Notes under the pieces: model-generated
What the model was told of the DNA's origin: nothing
The model's input: the letters and a program-made list of their open reading frames with translations, nothing else
Database searches by the model: none
Position numbers and translations under genes: made by a program
Part shown: positions 44,940 through 57,600 of the stretch, one piece after another
Position numbering within the stretch: the first letter of the stretch is position 1
Layout of the letters: each line of letters opens with the position of its first letter
Source: Paragyromitra xinjiangensis
Taxonomy: Eukaryota; Ascomycota; Pezizomycetes; Pezizales; Discinaceae
Length of the DNA: 64,000 nt
Direction: 5' to 3'
Assembly (NCBI GenBank): GCA_038503065.1
Contig: JBCAMK010000008.1
Location: 1,240,001 to 1,304,000, forward strand

Positions 44940-47900
44940 GTGATGTATAAGAGGATGTGGTAGGTATACAGGGGATCAGAAAAGCATTTAGCTCCAAGAT
45001 TACAGTTACTTTTCCTGTTTCTATTCATATGGTTTTGCCTTGGTGGTAGCGAGAAAGGATATGCTACTTTTTTCCTTCGTACCATACCTTTATCATTGTT
45101 CTAAGTTAGCTTTCGGTTGGGTCGGGCTTGGCAAATAAAAAGTCCGCAAGATACCCAGGCTTCATGAATTGACTAGACTGCTTAAATCACGTATACTTTT
45201 TGTCACGACTACACGAGCATAACATCTGAAGCTGCGATAAGAGCTCATTTGGTTCAGCTCACTATAGAAACCAGTTTATCGCATAGCAAGTAAGTAGATA
45301 AACAAACAAAAGTTCGTTTAGAGGTTCAAAGAATCATAACGAGTGAGATATTGTGCACAAGAAAGGTGCAGAGGCGTCTTGGCGCCCAGTAGGATGCTTC
45401 GGCCACACCCCTCCATCCAATTTTAGCAAGAACCAGGTGAAACCCCAAGCCGTTTATGGAAATAGCCAAAGAATGAAGTAGATATCAACATACTGAGTAC
45501 CTTCCTATCCCAAGACCACACTCCAGATAGTCACAAATCATCTATGTGAGCATGAGCAGAAACTCATCACTAACCAGTTCGTTACCCGATATAAATGCAT
45601 CATCCTCTTATTGACAGGAAGTAGCTAAACTAAAATAAAAGCATACGGAACGAAGTCAAAACAGCTGCCAAGATATGAACAGCTCCTCTCTAGTATCTTA
45701 TCTGCCCCACACACCCGTAGATGCCCAAAATCGTTTTGGACTTACGACGTCAACACCATTCAATAGGAGGAGACAAAACCCGATTTAGGTTATGTAACAC
45801 GATCGTTTCGAATCTCGAGCCATCCTCTCGGCGCCAAGATTTTCCTCAACAACACCCATAGCATATCACTCGAATCTCAAGTGATCAACCACAAAATCCA
45901 CTATAATAATAATTTGGAATTATCAAGTATTAAACGCAACGCATACGTACGCCCATACGTGTGGTTCCAAAGTCTTACCCACCAGCTAAATACCTAACTG
46001 GTTAGCCTAGAACTACCATACAAGCTTGTCTCTTTTGGATCGGCTATCCTGTCGATCAGTCCAGATCAGGACTTGTATCCCTCAGATGCGCAACAGCGGG
46101 AATATTCAAGATCACTCTAGAGAGTTTTTGTTGTTTTGCTTAATCTTCGATCCTTGGGGTTGTTCTATTAATGTCCTCCTATTACAAGTAAGCATCACGC
46201 ATCGTGAACACCATGCGCATTCCCCGGTTAATTATGTCTAGTGGAATGGCTTTGTGATTTGTATGTTTGATTACTGAGCCATGGCTGGTACTCGCGAGGC
46301 CGAATTGCAGTTCACATTAACGCGATAGGTGAGAATATGTGAAAGTTCTCGAAAGATACAGTAGTTCTCAGAGCCAAACAATTCGAAAAATACAAAAAAA
46401 GTCACCCCCATACCATCCACCCACAACACCCTACCCGAAGTCTCTTGTTACTATGCATAATACGTTGGCTAGTAATAAAATTAGATGTTGACTAAATACC
46501 AGAGCAATAATAATCACAAACTAAGCATCACAAATATTTAAGCCTCGGTGACGCTAACTAAGCCACGAGACACCAAGCAGAAATTAATCCTAATTTGGGG
46601 CTGTTGGCTACGTACGTCAGGATCAGCTTATGTGTTGTGTTGTTACAATCCTCGCCCAAGTATATTCTGTACCCGCTTAAGCATAACCACGACCTAAGAC
46701 GTTGAAATAAGAAGTGGCGAGTCTCAGAATACAAGTTTTTATGAGTTGCTGCTGTTTATGGCAGCAACTAACCTTTTTGGGGCAATAGATCTGCCAGAGG
46801 GAGAAAAAACAAAAACAAAAAAACATTGAGAAATCGTGGGATGGTTTTCCCATACCAACCTCGAGCTTAATTTGACGTATCTTACTTGCGCGCGGTTGCA
46901 TGTAGCCAGTTAGTGTTGCGCTCCAAGCCGTATCTTTATAATAGGTTACCATGAAAACACCATGTGATAAGAAGTTTCCAACCAACGCAGATAAACTGGT
47001 CTGCACCACACTGGAGAAAGTTCACAGCCTTGCCAATTTATGTAGTCAATGGAGTTACCCGAGGGATGCCATTTCATAAAATAATAAGCCACCCGCATTC
47101 AAAATGCACGTAGAGTCAATGGAAGTAATCTTGATTATGTACATAGATCCTGGGCTAGAACTTGGTCCCCTTTTGGTGCTCCTTTTTCTTCTCGACAACA
47201 CACCCGTAAAACGAATCGAAACATCGTGGCTCGTATCCCTTTTCTCCTGCCGAGCCTTGTTTTCTATACTTACTAGGCTTCAAACTGGGCAAACTTAAGC
47301 TGGTAACTAAAGCCCTGCTAACAAGAGGAAGCTGTCAAGCATTTACACAGGGATTCGCTCATACATAAAGAGTAGGAACCACAGAAGCGATCCCTGTCCG
47401 AGCCTGGGATGAAACGTGTTGTTAGAGACGGCTTAGCGCGCAGTACCATGCATTTCAATCTGGACTGCTCCCGCAGCTCGCTTGTTTCCGGGGTGGGAAT
47501 CCGAGTCTGCGACGAACTTCAAACATCATCACACACCCCTTTTCGAGCCGCAAACACACCAGAGGCGCTTCTCGTGTGAAGGAAAGAAGTAGCAAGGCTG
47601 GGTCGCTTATTACCGCATAAGGAGAAGAAGATCCCCGAGTTGGATAGAGTGGGATCAACGTATAAAATGCTTTTTCTCAGAGGCTGAAAAGATTCTAGAA
47701 ACACAAGCCATCGGGGAATGCCTGATCCCCAGCAGTTAGCTTCTGTTTCATTGACCAAGATCAATTACCCCATAATTTTCCCTCCACTCTTAGCAGCCGT
47801 ACAGTTAACTGGTCTCACCATCTGAATCCGCCCCGACCACCCTGTTACAGAAGGTTATGTCCTTTCCCCTTAGGAAGACATTCCCAATGTCAACCGGTGA

Positions 47901-48260
47901 ACTTTCCCAACCTGCAAGAATGATGTTTCGTCCCCCTCACTTCGACGAAGCTTCTCCCTTCAATCGGCCGGATGCATATCGCGGCACATCTTGTAGTACG
48001 GGTGCAACTCCCCCATACGCGCCTACCTACCATTGGGAACCACGTATAAGTCCTAGACATACCTCCCAATCGCCTCTTTTTCTTCTTCCTCTCTATCCAT
48101 TGTCTCACTCAAGCAAACCAGTTCTTTGTTCTTTTTTTACATTTTTTTTCCCTTCTTTTCTACTTAAAAGCGCTAGCCGCCCTACTTTTCACTCACTTCT
48201 CTATCAACAACTACAACTTCACTAATTATTTCTTCAACCAAAAATCATACAAACACGAAA
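44940..48260. other. Intergenic, no gene recognised
   Basis: About 3.3 kb. Frames at 46677-47009 and 47857-48225 show no domain or usable splice chain. The last 150 bases form a CT-rich leader with CAACAACTACAACTTCACT just upstream of the cupredoxin ATG, as common in highly expressed fungal genes. Confidence 0.45.
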
Positions 48261-49101
48261 ATGCTTTTCTCCAAATCTTCTCTTTTGGCCGTTGCTGCCG
48301 CTGTTGGTATCGCCTCAGCTGCCACTACCACTTCTCCTTCTGCGCCTGAGGGTTCAGTCATGGCCCATGTGGTAAAAGTCAGTGACACCACTGGAAGCCT
48401 TACTTTCTCCCCCAACGAGATCACGGCGGTTCCAGGCGATTTGGTCCAGTTCCATTTCTATCCCATGGTATGTAAATTTACTCACAAGAAAGTGCAGATG
48501 GCCAGTTTGAAACTAACGGAGCTTGATGGTGTAGAACCACTCTGTTGCACAATCAACATTTGCCAACCCTTGTGAGCCAATGCCATTAACCAACGGAACT
48601 GAAGGATTCTGGTCCGGTTTCATGCCCGTTACTTCCTCAGATACTACCGTTAGTCACTCCCAGTTCGAGATCAAGCTCTAAACTTTGAAAGCCAAGACTG
48701 ACTGGATTTCATCCGATTAGATGCCTGTTTTCACCGTTCTAGTCAAGGACACAAACCCAGTGTGGTTCTACTGCGCTACTGGCAAGCATTGCCAAGCTGG
48801 AATGGCCGGTGTTATCAATGCACCTGCCTCCACATCGAAGACCCTCGCACTCTACCAGGCGGCCGCCGCAGGAGTCGCAAAGACCGGTATTCCCGACACT
48901 GCTGCCGGAACTGGTGGAGACAACAACACATCAGGCGGAGATACCAGCACCCCCCCAACCAACACTGGCTCGGGCTCCTCTACCAACACCAGCACCACCT
49001 CGCCAAACGTTGCTACCTCAACCAATTCTGGGTCTGCGCTATTTGCTTCGTCTGCTTTCGCTCTCGTTGCTGCTGCCGTCGCTGCCGCGCTCACTTTTTA
49101 A
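48261..49101 (+). CDS. Secreted, probably GPI-anchored cupredoxin (plastocyanin-like) protein
   Basis: Exons 48261-48467, 48535-48648 and 48721-49101 encode 233 residues. A signal peptide (about residues 1-20, LLAVAAAVGIASA) precedes a single cupredoxin domain: LTFSPNEITAVPGDLVQFHFYPM, then NHSVAQSTFANPCEPM, and VWFYCATGKHCQAGM. The ligand set His (in NHSVAQ), Cys (WFYC), His (GKHC) and Met (AGM) fits a type 1 copper site. A Thr/Ser/Gly-rich stalk follows, then a hydrophobic C-terminus (ALFASSAFALVAAAVAAALTF) typical of a GPI-attachment signal. This is a common class of fungal extracellular Ser-rich cupredoxins, mostly of unknown physiological role and often placed at the cell wall. All junctions are phase 0. 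Confidence 0.92.
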
Positions 49102-51687
49102 ATGGTTTTGGACTGAACGGATTTCTCTTACTGTCTGCCGTGGTCTCCTTTTGCACCTAATTTGCAAGGTAGTGGGTCTTAGTTTGTATCATTTTCTAAA
49201 CGGTTCGGAGGGGAGCATGGAAAAGGCCTGGATCATCAACCTTTTCCCTTTTTTTCTTTTTCTTTTTGTCATTAAATAGCTATCTAAATTAGTGGTTCAC
49301 GTTCATTTGGAAATAGTATTGTGTATAAGTAGTTTTTTTTTCCAAAACGCTGGACGAATTGGTTACTTTCTCTTGCAATATGCTCTCAACCAGTTCGTAC
49401 GGAATTGGTTACGTCGGTCCTCTACAGTATTGGGACGTGAATGAACTCGATATCGTATGATCTTGATCAACTACCACAACAGAGAACGTCTCCCAGCCAC
49501 CGCAACACAACGTAGGGTAATTCCTCAACCTAACTAGAGCGATCTACGGAACGTAAGGGTTTCAACGTCGCACCAAGCACCGACCAATCACCAACTGCGT
49601 AGTTGAATTATGAGGCTGTCTACCGCAGAAACCCGAATGGTATGTTATAATCCTAGTCCAGCTGAAAACAGCCCCCCTCTATTACTATTAACCTACTGAC
49701 TGGTCGGGGACTAATCGGGATCTTAACACCCACCCACGCGGCTCTCTGGAATATCTATTGTATTCCAGTTCATCATTTATCCTCCTTCCGCATGACATTG
49801 CTATGATTGGCTAGTTGCTGCTACGGGTAGCACTGGGGGGCTGTGCAGGAGTTAATCCCTATGACGATGATTGCAGGAAGTATTTGGAATTGCAGAATAA
49901 TCCCGTGTCACACTTTTCGCGCTAGTGGGCCGTTGTGATCAGATCGGAGATAGGAAAGGGAAGGAAAAAAAAAAAAGTAAGGTGATGAATAAGTTATTTG
50001 AAATTCGTATTTGTGCAAGGTAATTAAGGCACTCAGCCTCTCCCCAATGCAGCTCTCAATTCTTCACCGAGATACGTTTGGCAAGGAACAGGTTCTGTCC
50101 AGATTCTCAGATGTCTTGGCATGCATCCGGGGTTGCCGAGTCTGGTTCGAAATAAGCTTATTCTTCATTGATCGAGTGATATTTTGTGATATCATTTGGC
50201 ACAGCATTCGGTGATGAAGCACTGCAGCTCCTACTAATCATTGCTGTTTTAAATTCTATGAAACCTCTCTTCAGTGGTGGTCGCCGGCTGCTAGTCCGTG
50301 CCGACACCATCCCGCCATTGTTTTTTGGAATAAGCTTTTAACACAGGGCCTAATGATTTGAGTTGGTGCGTCCCCAAACCAGTGAATAAAACCTGCTGGT
50401 GGCTGGGGTTCCAGATCCAGGATAGATATGGGAAATACCGAACCGCAGCTCAGAAATTAGCTAACCAGAAACAATTTTGCGACCCTCAAGACCAAAATTA
50501 AAACATTAGTAACAGTTCACAAATGATCTAGACCCATTACAGATAATAGATCAGCAGCGGGTTCCCGGTCCTGTAATCTTTTCAGGATTCATTCAACACG
50601 CCTTAGCACTGGGCTTGTTCTCCTATGGGAACCTCGGAGAGGTCTCCTGCGCCGTACGCGAACCTACCTGCATGATTGGTCATAGGTTGGGGATCAAAGA
50701 CGATAATAGATTTTCTTGAAAAATCGATGTGAGCGAAAATACGCTAGATAACCTAACAAGCATTTGCGGACCTCACCCGGGAAAGAAATATTCTAATCAA
50801 GAGTGATGTGATGGTTGCTTACATGAGGCTGTCGAAGCTTTTGACAGACAGATATGCTGTCATAAAGAGCGGTGAGACACGGAGGAAGGTCCGCCGTCAC
50901 CCCACATAATACACATACAGGCAATTGTCCCGAATTTAATTCCACCTGAAATACTTTCAACGACTATTAAAAGTGCTTCTAAACGAAATTTCCGTTTTTC
51001 CGGGGATTTACACTGTCCCCGCGAGATTGACGGAGGCTTGGTGAGCTTATACTATTTTTCCCTCTTCAGGTCCCTAGTAATGGAGAAACTCTATTGCTCA
51101 TGAACTAAGCCTTTACTATGATGACATACATACCCAGTTTTTACTGTGGCGGGAAACGCGGTTACGAGCCTTGATACTAGGTATCGAAAGCTGATCGGGT
51201 AAGAAACCTCGTGCTGAACGATAGGCAAAAAGCCACACAATCACGTGCCCTGCAGCCAACCTTTATCTTCAATGTTGTTTTAAAACTATTTCGCAATTCG
51301 GTACCCGGAACAGCAAATGGCGCCGAGTAAGCACGCCTCTTTTATCATACTCATATACCATCACTCGGTGTAGGCATAAACTTCTCCCGTGATGCCAATT
51401 CTATCTCTGCCACGATCAGTCGGTTATCATATGTAGTGGTGTCTTCACTCTCACCTTCTCACCCGAAATTAACCCAGAACTACCAGCAGTACCAGGTATA
51501 ATCGACTCGAATACATGAAATAACTATGCCCTTATTGCCATAATCAAAAGACCATGTTAAAAACTCATTACAAGATAAAGAAGAAAGAAAAATCACCCAG
51601 TAAGGCCCACCAAAGAAACCCAACTAGTAGCGCACACTGAAGGAAATTCAAATCCAGCCATATCACCTGTAACCCCCTTTCATCATC
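49102..51687. other. Intergenic, no gene recognised
   Basis: About 2.6 kb. The first 200 bases are the cupredoxin 3' flank. The rest has only short frames with no recognisable product and no clear repeat structure. Confidence 0.45.
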
Positions 51688-52595
51688 TCAAAAATGGACC
51701 CTCCACCACTGACCAGTCATATCTGCTTGGCCGTGAAGGATTCTCTCCCCAAAAGCAGCATCTAGTTCGGCCATATTCTTTTCGACTTGGGAAAATTCTT
51801 CACGTCTTGGATATAGTTTGCTTATATCAACCTGGGACAAGCAATTTCTCAATGAAACCAGATCTGCGCTAGATTCTAGCAGCCGAGGCAATAGTCCTCC
51901 GTTGTCCAGAACGGTCGGAAATAAAAGTTCCCCAAGTCTGGAGCGGTAAATATGCAAATTATCTTTAATCAATATCCAGCGCCATCCTGGCCAGAGTAAC
52001 GTGTGCATCCCGGGCCTGAACGTACAATTTAAGATAGCTTCTCGCATCTCTGGGTAACGCTGTAGATGCTCATTTCCATAGATATGAGACCAAGCTTTTA
52101 CATAGGCGTCCCAGGCGTCTTCATAATTTGGCCAAGGCCCGCCACTGTCCGGAAAGTCTTTGGCATAGACGCCGTCGTACTGGAAGTCTTTGGCATATAC
52201 CTTGTCGTGTTCTCGATAGTACCTCTCATAGACGCCTTGACAGTAAAAGTATATGGCGCGATGACAATCTATTTGCTGTTTGCATAACTCCTCTGCAGTT
52301 GGTATACGGGTAGGGCCATTGATAAGGCAGTAGGGCCTGCCCCTGTCCATATAGCGGTTTCTCTCCTTGGTATCTGAGAGTAAGTATTTAAGCAAAGACT
52401 ATTTGCTCGGATCTTACTCACCATCAGCAGATTCATCTCAACTTCTCTCATCTCGCTTTCCGTGTGTGTCGTAGCTTTTGTAGACCCGAAAGGCAGTCCC
52501 GACAACCATTCTACTCCATACAGATACTCGGTTTCAGGGGCTGCATCTCTGGCAGCTGGTTCCTGCAATCCAAGTGGGGACTGTATAGTCCTCAT
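51688..52595 (-). CDS. Unidentified protein, two exons
   Basis: On the minus strand, exon 1 is 52595-52422 and exon 2 is 52365-51688, joined by a GTGAGT...CCAAG intron, giving 283 residues. The more usual-looking CAG acceptor nine bases upstream would break the frame, so the AAG acceptor is a model choice. I recognise no family. Exon 2 is a continuous frame with a natural protein composition, Trp- and Tyr-rich (PNYEDAWDAYVKAWSHIYG, LLWPGWRWILIKDNLHIYR). It contains an in-frame tandem duplication VYAKDF..DG/VYAKDF..DS at 52151-52210. There is no clear signal peptide after the first ATG, although an open hydrophobic stretch continues upstream to a TTG. It could be a lineage-specific gene. Confidence 0.5.
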
Positions 52596-53534
52596 CGTTA
52601 AAGAAATAAGAAAGCTAGCAAATACTGCTAAAATCAAATTGGGATTAAAATACTAGATGCCGTCTAATAATAGATATATTTAAGAGCGATGGAGGGAGAG
52701 GATGGGGGGATGGGATGAGAGGATGAGATGAGCGTGGTAACTTAGAGGGAGGGGACTCTATAATCTTCTCGTAGCCTAGGAATCCAAACTAGCGTGAAGA
52801 TGTCACGTTACCTATCAGATATATGCTCTTAAAGGCCTAGGAGCAACAGGGACTTACATCCAGTTCCTTCAAAACTCAAGACTCACCTCCTTTTCCCATT
52901 GTCAAAAAACTTACTCTCATTTCTGAATTTTTCTGTTCCCTATCAGGAATCCCTTGCCCACAGTTTCCCAACCGTCTTATCCACAAGGGATAATAGATCC
53001 AGACTCCCAGCAGATTATTGCTTCCAAGGCGGTACCAGGACAGAGAGTATCTTACACACTATTGGAAATCGACTCCCCAATTTTTCTCAGTTAGTCGGTC
53101 AATCAAAATTAGCCGATTTTTCCCTACCATGATGCTAGAACCTTCAACTCCATAATATGGGAGAACTATTTGCACCCGAACAGTGAAGCGATAAAAAGCA
53201 GTCAACTATCGCTCACGGGAGCTTGATATCTCTAGCATAAACTTTTTAAAATAGGGTTCCTAATCGAGTAGAGTACAGAAGGTTTTAGTATACAAGCGAA
53301 GCTTATATATCTGGCCTATACTGGAGTTGAGTCGAGTCATTTAAAGAAAAAAAATCCATCACACCCCATATTTTACAAAACAAAGGTTTAGCAAGTCATC
53401 GAGTGATATTTTATGAGCCTTATAGGAAGAGAATAAAAGTATAATAAACTAAGCAGCGAGGATAATTACCTAGTGACAAGGGTCGCTACACATTACCATT
53501 GTTTATATAGACATATTTTGGAAGCGCTCCCACA
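52596..53534. other. Intergenic, no gene recognised
   Basis: AT-rich upstream region of the minus-strand gene and 5' flank of tRNA-Gln. Frames are short and unrecognised. Confidence 0.4.
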
Positions 53535-53615
53535 GCTCGGTTAGTGTAGAGGTTATCACTCCGGATTTTGATTTGAAAATTTCCGGCAACCCCGGTTCGA
53601 CTCCGGGATTGAGCT
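53535..53615 (+). tRNA. tRNA-Gln (anticodon UUG) with a 9-nt intron
   Basis: The sequence folds as a tRNA. Acceptor stem 53535-53541 (GCTCGGT) pairs with 53608-53614 (ATTGAGC, with two G-U pairs). The D arm is GTG...CAC with the A box TTAGTGTAGAGG. Anticodon stem CCGGA pairs with TCCGG, and T stem CCCGG-TTCGACT-CCGGG is a perfect B box. The anticodon loop reads TTTTGA then T, giving anticodon TTG. The extra nine bases 53572-53580 fall right after position 37, the canonical place of nuclear tRNA introns. The acceptor stem differs from the usual GGTTCCA type of tRNA-Gln, so it may be a divergent copy. A TTTT run follows at about 53632. Confidence 0.75.
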
Positions 53616-54559
53616 CTCTGGGACTCGAAACTTTTGCTATACTCGCGGGACAGATCTAAGTTGAATGGCCTGGACCCCCAAAAACCCCTTTTCATGAGTG
53701 AGCAGATATTCCCTAAATTGGCAAAGGTGAAGTGAGCCAAGATCAGCCGTTATATACGACTACTAAACTGCCAAGAGCCGTTAGCGTCAGTATTACATAA
53801 CCTTAATATGGACTACGAGTATTAAAGAAATTTCTAGTCTAAATCTGTTAGGAAATTTACACCACCCGAAGTTAGCTTTCTCGCTCTACCTCATATGCAT
53901 TAGCGCAAGTTTTTAATCGTTTCTGATAGCATGACCAAATGGAAACTTGCTAAAATGATAGCAATATGGGACCTATCATAGAGACAATTGCCCGACTGCA
54001 CACAAGAAGATATTCTATTACGTTATTAAATGACTCCGTACATATATATGAAAGCTCTCCGAACCATAAACCTATCTTCCGAGAAGTCAGGCGGAAAATG
54101 CCAAGGCGAAACGCCCTCGGGGGAGGGGGGGACGATGGACTTTCTCCTCTCCTACTTTCAAATGACGGATAGGATATGATAGGTTATGTGGATACATAGT
54201 GTAGTAGGTTACTCTATATGATGGAGGTTGTTGGAGAGCTGGTGAAGATATGGAGAGCATTTCGAGAAGGAAGAGGGGAAGAGTGAGACGAAGGGGAGGG
54301 AATGGGATAGGGAATTTCAATAGAGATATTGACGCCCAGACGGCGAGCAGGGGGAATTTGATGGAGATACGCTGGCATAGAGGATGAAGTTAAGAGAATT
54401 CTTTTAATTCTTTTAGGGGCGAAGACTGGATAAGAGATATGTGGCCCAAGAAGCAAGCAGGAAAAGTATGGGAGAGGTAGCAGGATGCTGCATGCATGTA
54501 AAATGCCGCTAGCAAATAATAATAAAAATTGATGTACCAGTAAACAGGTACCGTTATCA
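53616..54559. other. Intergenic between the two tRNA genes
   Basis: No gene recognised. A G/A-rich tract at about 54115-54310 gives overlapping low-complexity frames on the minus strand. Confidence 0.4.
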
Positions 54560-54565
54560 GCGCTA

Positions 54566-54596
<31 letters not shown>

Positions 54597-54649
54597 TTCT
54601 AACTTGGTCTAATATCTGAAGGTCACCCGTTCGATCCGGGTTTGGCGCA
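54560..54649 (+). tRNA. tRNA-Phe (anticodon GAA) with a 17-nt intron
   Basis: Acceptor stem GCGCTAA pairs with TTGGCGC, with discriminator A at 54649. The D arm TAGCTCAGTTGGGAGAGC is the standard A box. Anticodon stem TCAGA pairs with TCTGA, with loop CTGAAG plus A and anticodon GAA at 54593-54595. An intron of 17 bases (54597-54613) follows position 37. The T arm is CCCG-TTCGATC-CGGG. A T6 run (54655-54660) directly downstream is a Pol III terminator. Introns in tRNA-Phe(GAA) are usual in fungi. Confidence 0.95.
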
Positions 54650-57600
54650 TTATATTTTTTAAATAGTACTATAACCCAGGGCTGGACGTGATTAATGAAT
54701 TAATCAATCAATAAACAGTTCATCAATAATCGCCATCAAAGCATCACAATAAATCACTCGATATTGGCAAGTCTATGGAGCTGTGAGCAGGGTAACTTTA
54801 GCTGGCAATGTAAAAATTGCGGGGGAGGCTGTGGCGGACGCGTACGTACTGTTGGGCTGGGGGCATGCTGCGGCGGTCAATAAACCTTACAGACTAGTGC
54901 TGTGTATCCCGGGCTATTTAATTTCTTTTTTTATGCTTGACAAGACACGGACTCCCTTCTCCTTTGTAGAAAACTAGACTCCCGGCTTTTTTTCGAGCTA
55001 AGTCTATAGATCGTTTCGGATACTGAGGAACTGCCAGGCGTCGATCTATGATATGCAGGCACATCGTGTTACCATACCAAATCAAGTTCATTTTATAAAA
55101 AAAAGAGAAAAGCCCCCGATTGGGAGCTTGGCAGTTGCGATTTAAATCACAAAATGTCACTCGCACCGCCCACTGCGCCACTGGAAATAATTGCCGGTAT
55201 TGAGGGGCAGTAAGTCAAACCACCTGGCGGAGTAATGAAGTATAGGTAAGCGCTGAGTAGGAGGGGCCTGTAGGCACCAGGCTGAAGACTGGCGCCAGCA
55301 ACGTGACAGGGTGTCACTTCGATTCCCCCGCGTTTTAATTTCGTAAGATATCAAGAAGTGGAGCACAAAAAACTCACTCCCAAAGCCATGCGCCATGGGG
55401 ACACATCACACTACAGGGAGAATCGGTGTTATATCACAGGCTCTGGCTATGCCATGCCTTACGGACTTCCACGTCCTACAAATCGGGGGAATCCTAGGCG
55501 AACGTGGACGCGTTCCGGCCACACAAGATCTATCAGAAACCTTACGTTCAAAGTCGTGGAGAAAGTTGACACCATCCCAGTAGTCGTGCAGGAAAAATCG
55601 GTGTGGTAGTATTCAAGGCGTATTCCCAGAGCGACCATCCCTCAGTCAATCTATCTGAGAACTCATCCAGGACTCCACTTCGGATTTCTGAATAGTAAAA
55701 GGCCGTCTTGTGATCTGATCACCTCCAGGTGGCCACTAAGCAGTCAGCGATATTATAGCTCATGAGTCCTCAGATCTATAATTCTGTATGGCACGATCAC
55801 AATAGTACTTCTCCCATGCATCACCCAAAAAGCACAATCTGATTGAAATAAAACCAATTTATCATTACCCCTATCAGCGCCCTGATTCTTATCTGGTTAG
55901 CCAGCACACCCCTAGGCCAAGGCATTTGGAGTTTCATCTTACACCTTAAATAAGTTAGACGTTTCCGTTAGCGTCGTCTCTTTTTCTTTCCCCAGGAGTA
56001 CTCCAGTAGGAATTGTTACCGGAGACCTGGAGCAGCTGAGTAGAGGTAAGTTTTGAGCAGGATGACCCGGGCAATACGGTATCCGGGTCCCTTTCTTTAA
56101 GTCGTTTTTGGATCGCTTCCGCCAAACGATGCATGCCTTCTCCAAGATGTACCGTGTGGTGTGTAACATCAAGAAAAGTTTTTCCTCCGAGAGAACGGTG
56201 AAGCTCCCGAATCTACGTGAATTCCCCATGCGGCGAGTCCCAGACATCTCATATCCATAATTCTAATATCTCTGGGGCCCCTAGCCCGGAGAATAGGATC
56301 AGCCCGAAATTTAGGTCTACTATAAGTTGCTTTAGGTCTCGTCCGATGAAACGCTTTAGAACTCTTAATCAGACTCACCGTCCAGGTACAAGGCACCTGA
56401 AAGGGTATCGGAGCTTGCCGTAATGCATAATAGTAATAGCGATGATAGAATTGTTCCTTACACACGCAGGGTTGGGAGAAATCGATTTTGAAGGCCTTAG
56501 CATAAAGTTATATGGAAAGGGGGGGAGGGTATTCGGCAGAAATTTCGGGTCCGTGAGCCAAGTCAAATAGCGATGGTTTGCTACCCATTTTCATTGGATT
56601 TGATATGTATTAAGTACACATATATATGTATCTTTGCAATTCCAGGACTACGGTGCAAAGGATTAGTAGTCTTTGAGATCGGCCGGAAGCGTTTCAAAAC
56701 AAAAGCGCTACCATGGCCGCCAAGTGGGAATAAATTCCTCGGTAAGATCTATATCTTAATTGGTGCCAGAAAAGTATTGACGGGGCAACCTCGTCCCCAA
56801 CTTTGTCGCAGAAGTCTCTAGATGATACAAGTTCCAGAATAGTAGAGTTGAAAGCTCGGCAGCCCCGTAGTCGGCCTGCAAGCATGTCGAACCGAAGATC
56901 GTTTTTATTTCGCTTCCTGGTTAGATTTCCGAGAAGGTCTCGGCAGTAAGTATCGGGGGGGTGGAGTAACTCGAGCCATCAAAGGTATTGTAAGATACGG
57001 GAAGTTCCGATAGATGAGCGGAAACGAGGCCGCACGGTCTATTGAATTGTCCCGAGATTCCTAACTGCCTCGTGATGCCTTATGGCTGCTTACTTGCCGT
57101 AGAAGGGGCTGAAAATCGCGATGAGCCACTAGGTTACTTCTCCTCTCTAGAGAATTACGGAATTCATTTCGACTTTGGGGCAAGCCAAAGGCTTTGGATA
57201 TCTATTAATAGAAACGCTGAGCTTGTTAAGCCACACTACGAGATGTGTGCTTTAGCCCCAAGCCCTATCTGCTTCGGGGAGTCAGGGTGCGTGACGTAAG
57301 CCCCCTGAAAAAAATGGAAGGAAGAAATCCGTGCCAAGCGCGCGATAGCACTGGCCCCTGCAAAGAAACACGGATAGAAAAAATGTGGGAAGAAGAGCCG
57401 AACTGACAAAACTCTCTCTGAAAGGGGTCAACTGGTCGTTCGTTCGCTAAGCGCAGTTCTGAAGAAAAACTTACTGAACTGTAAGATGTGTGTGTCGGTG
57501 CCTGGTACCTCGAAAGGAATGACGATCAGTTATTTCGATATCATAACGGTCGTGTAAATTTAGCGGTTAGGCTGGGGTCGAGTGCGAGGTACCTAGAGTA

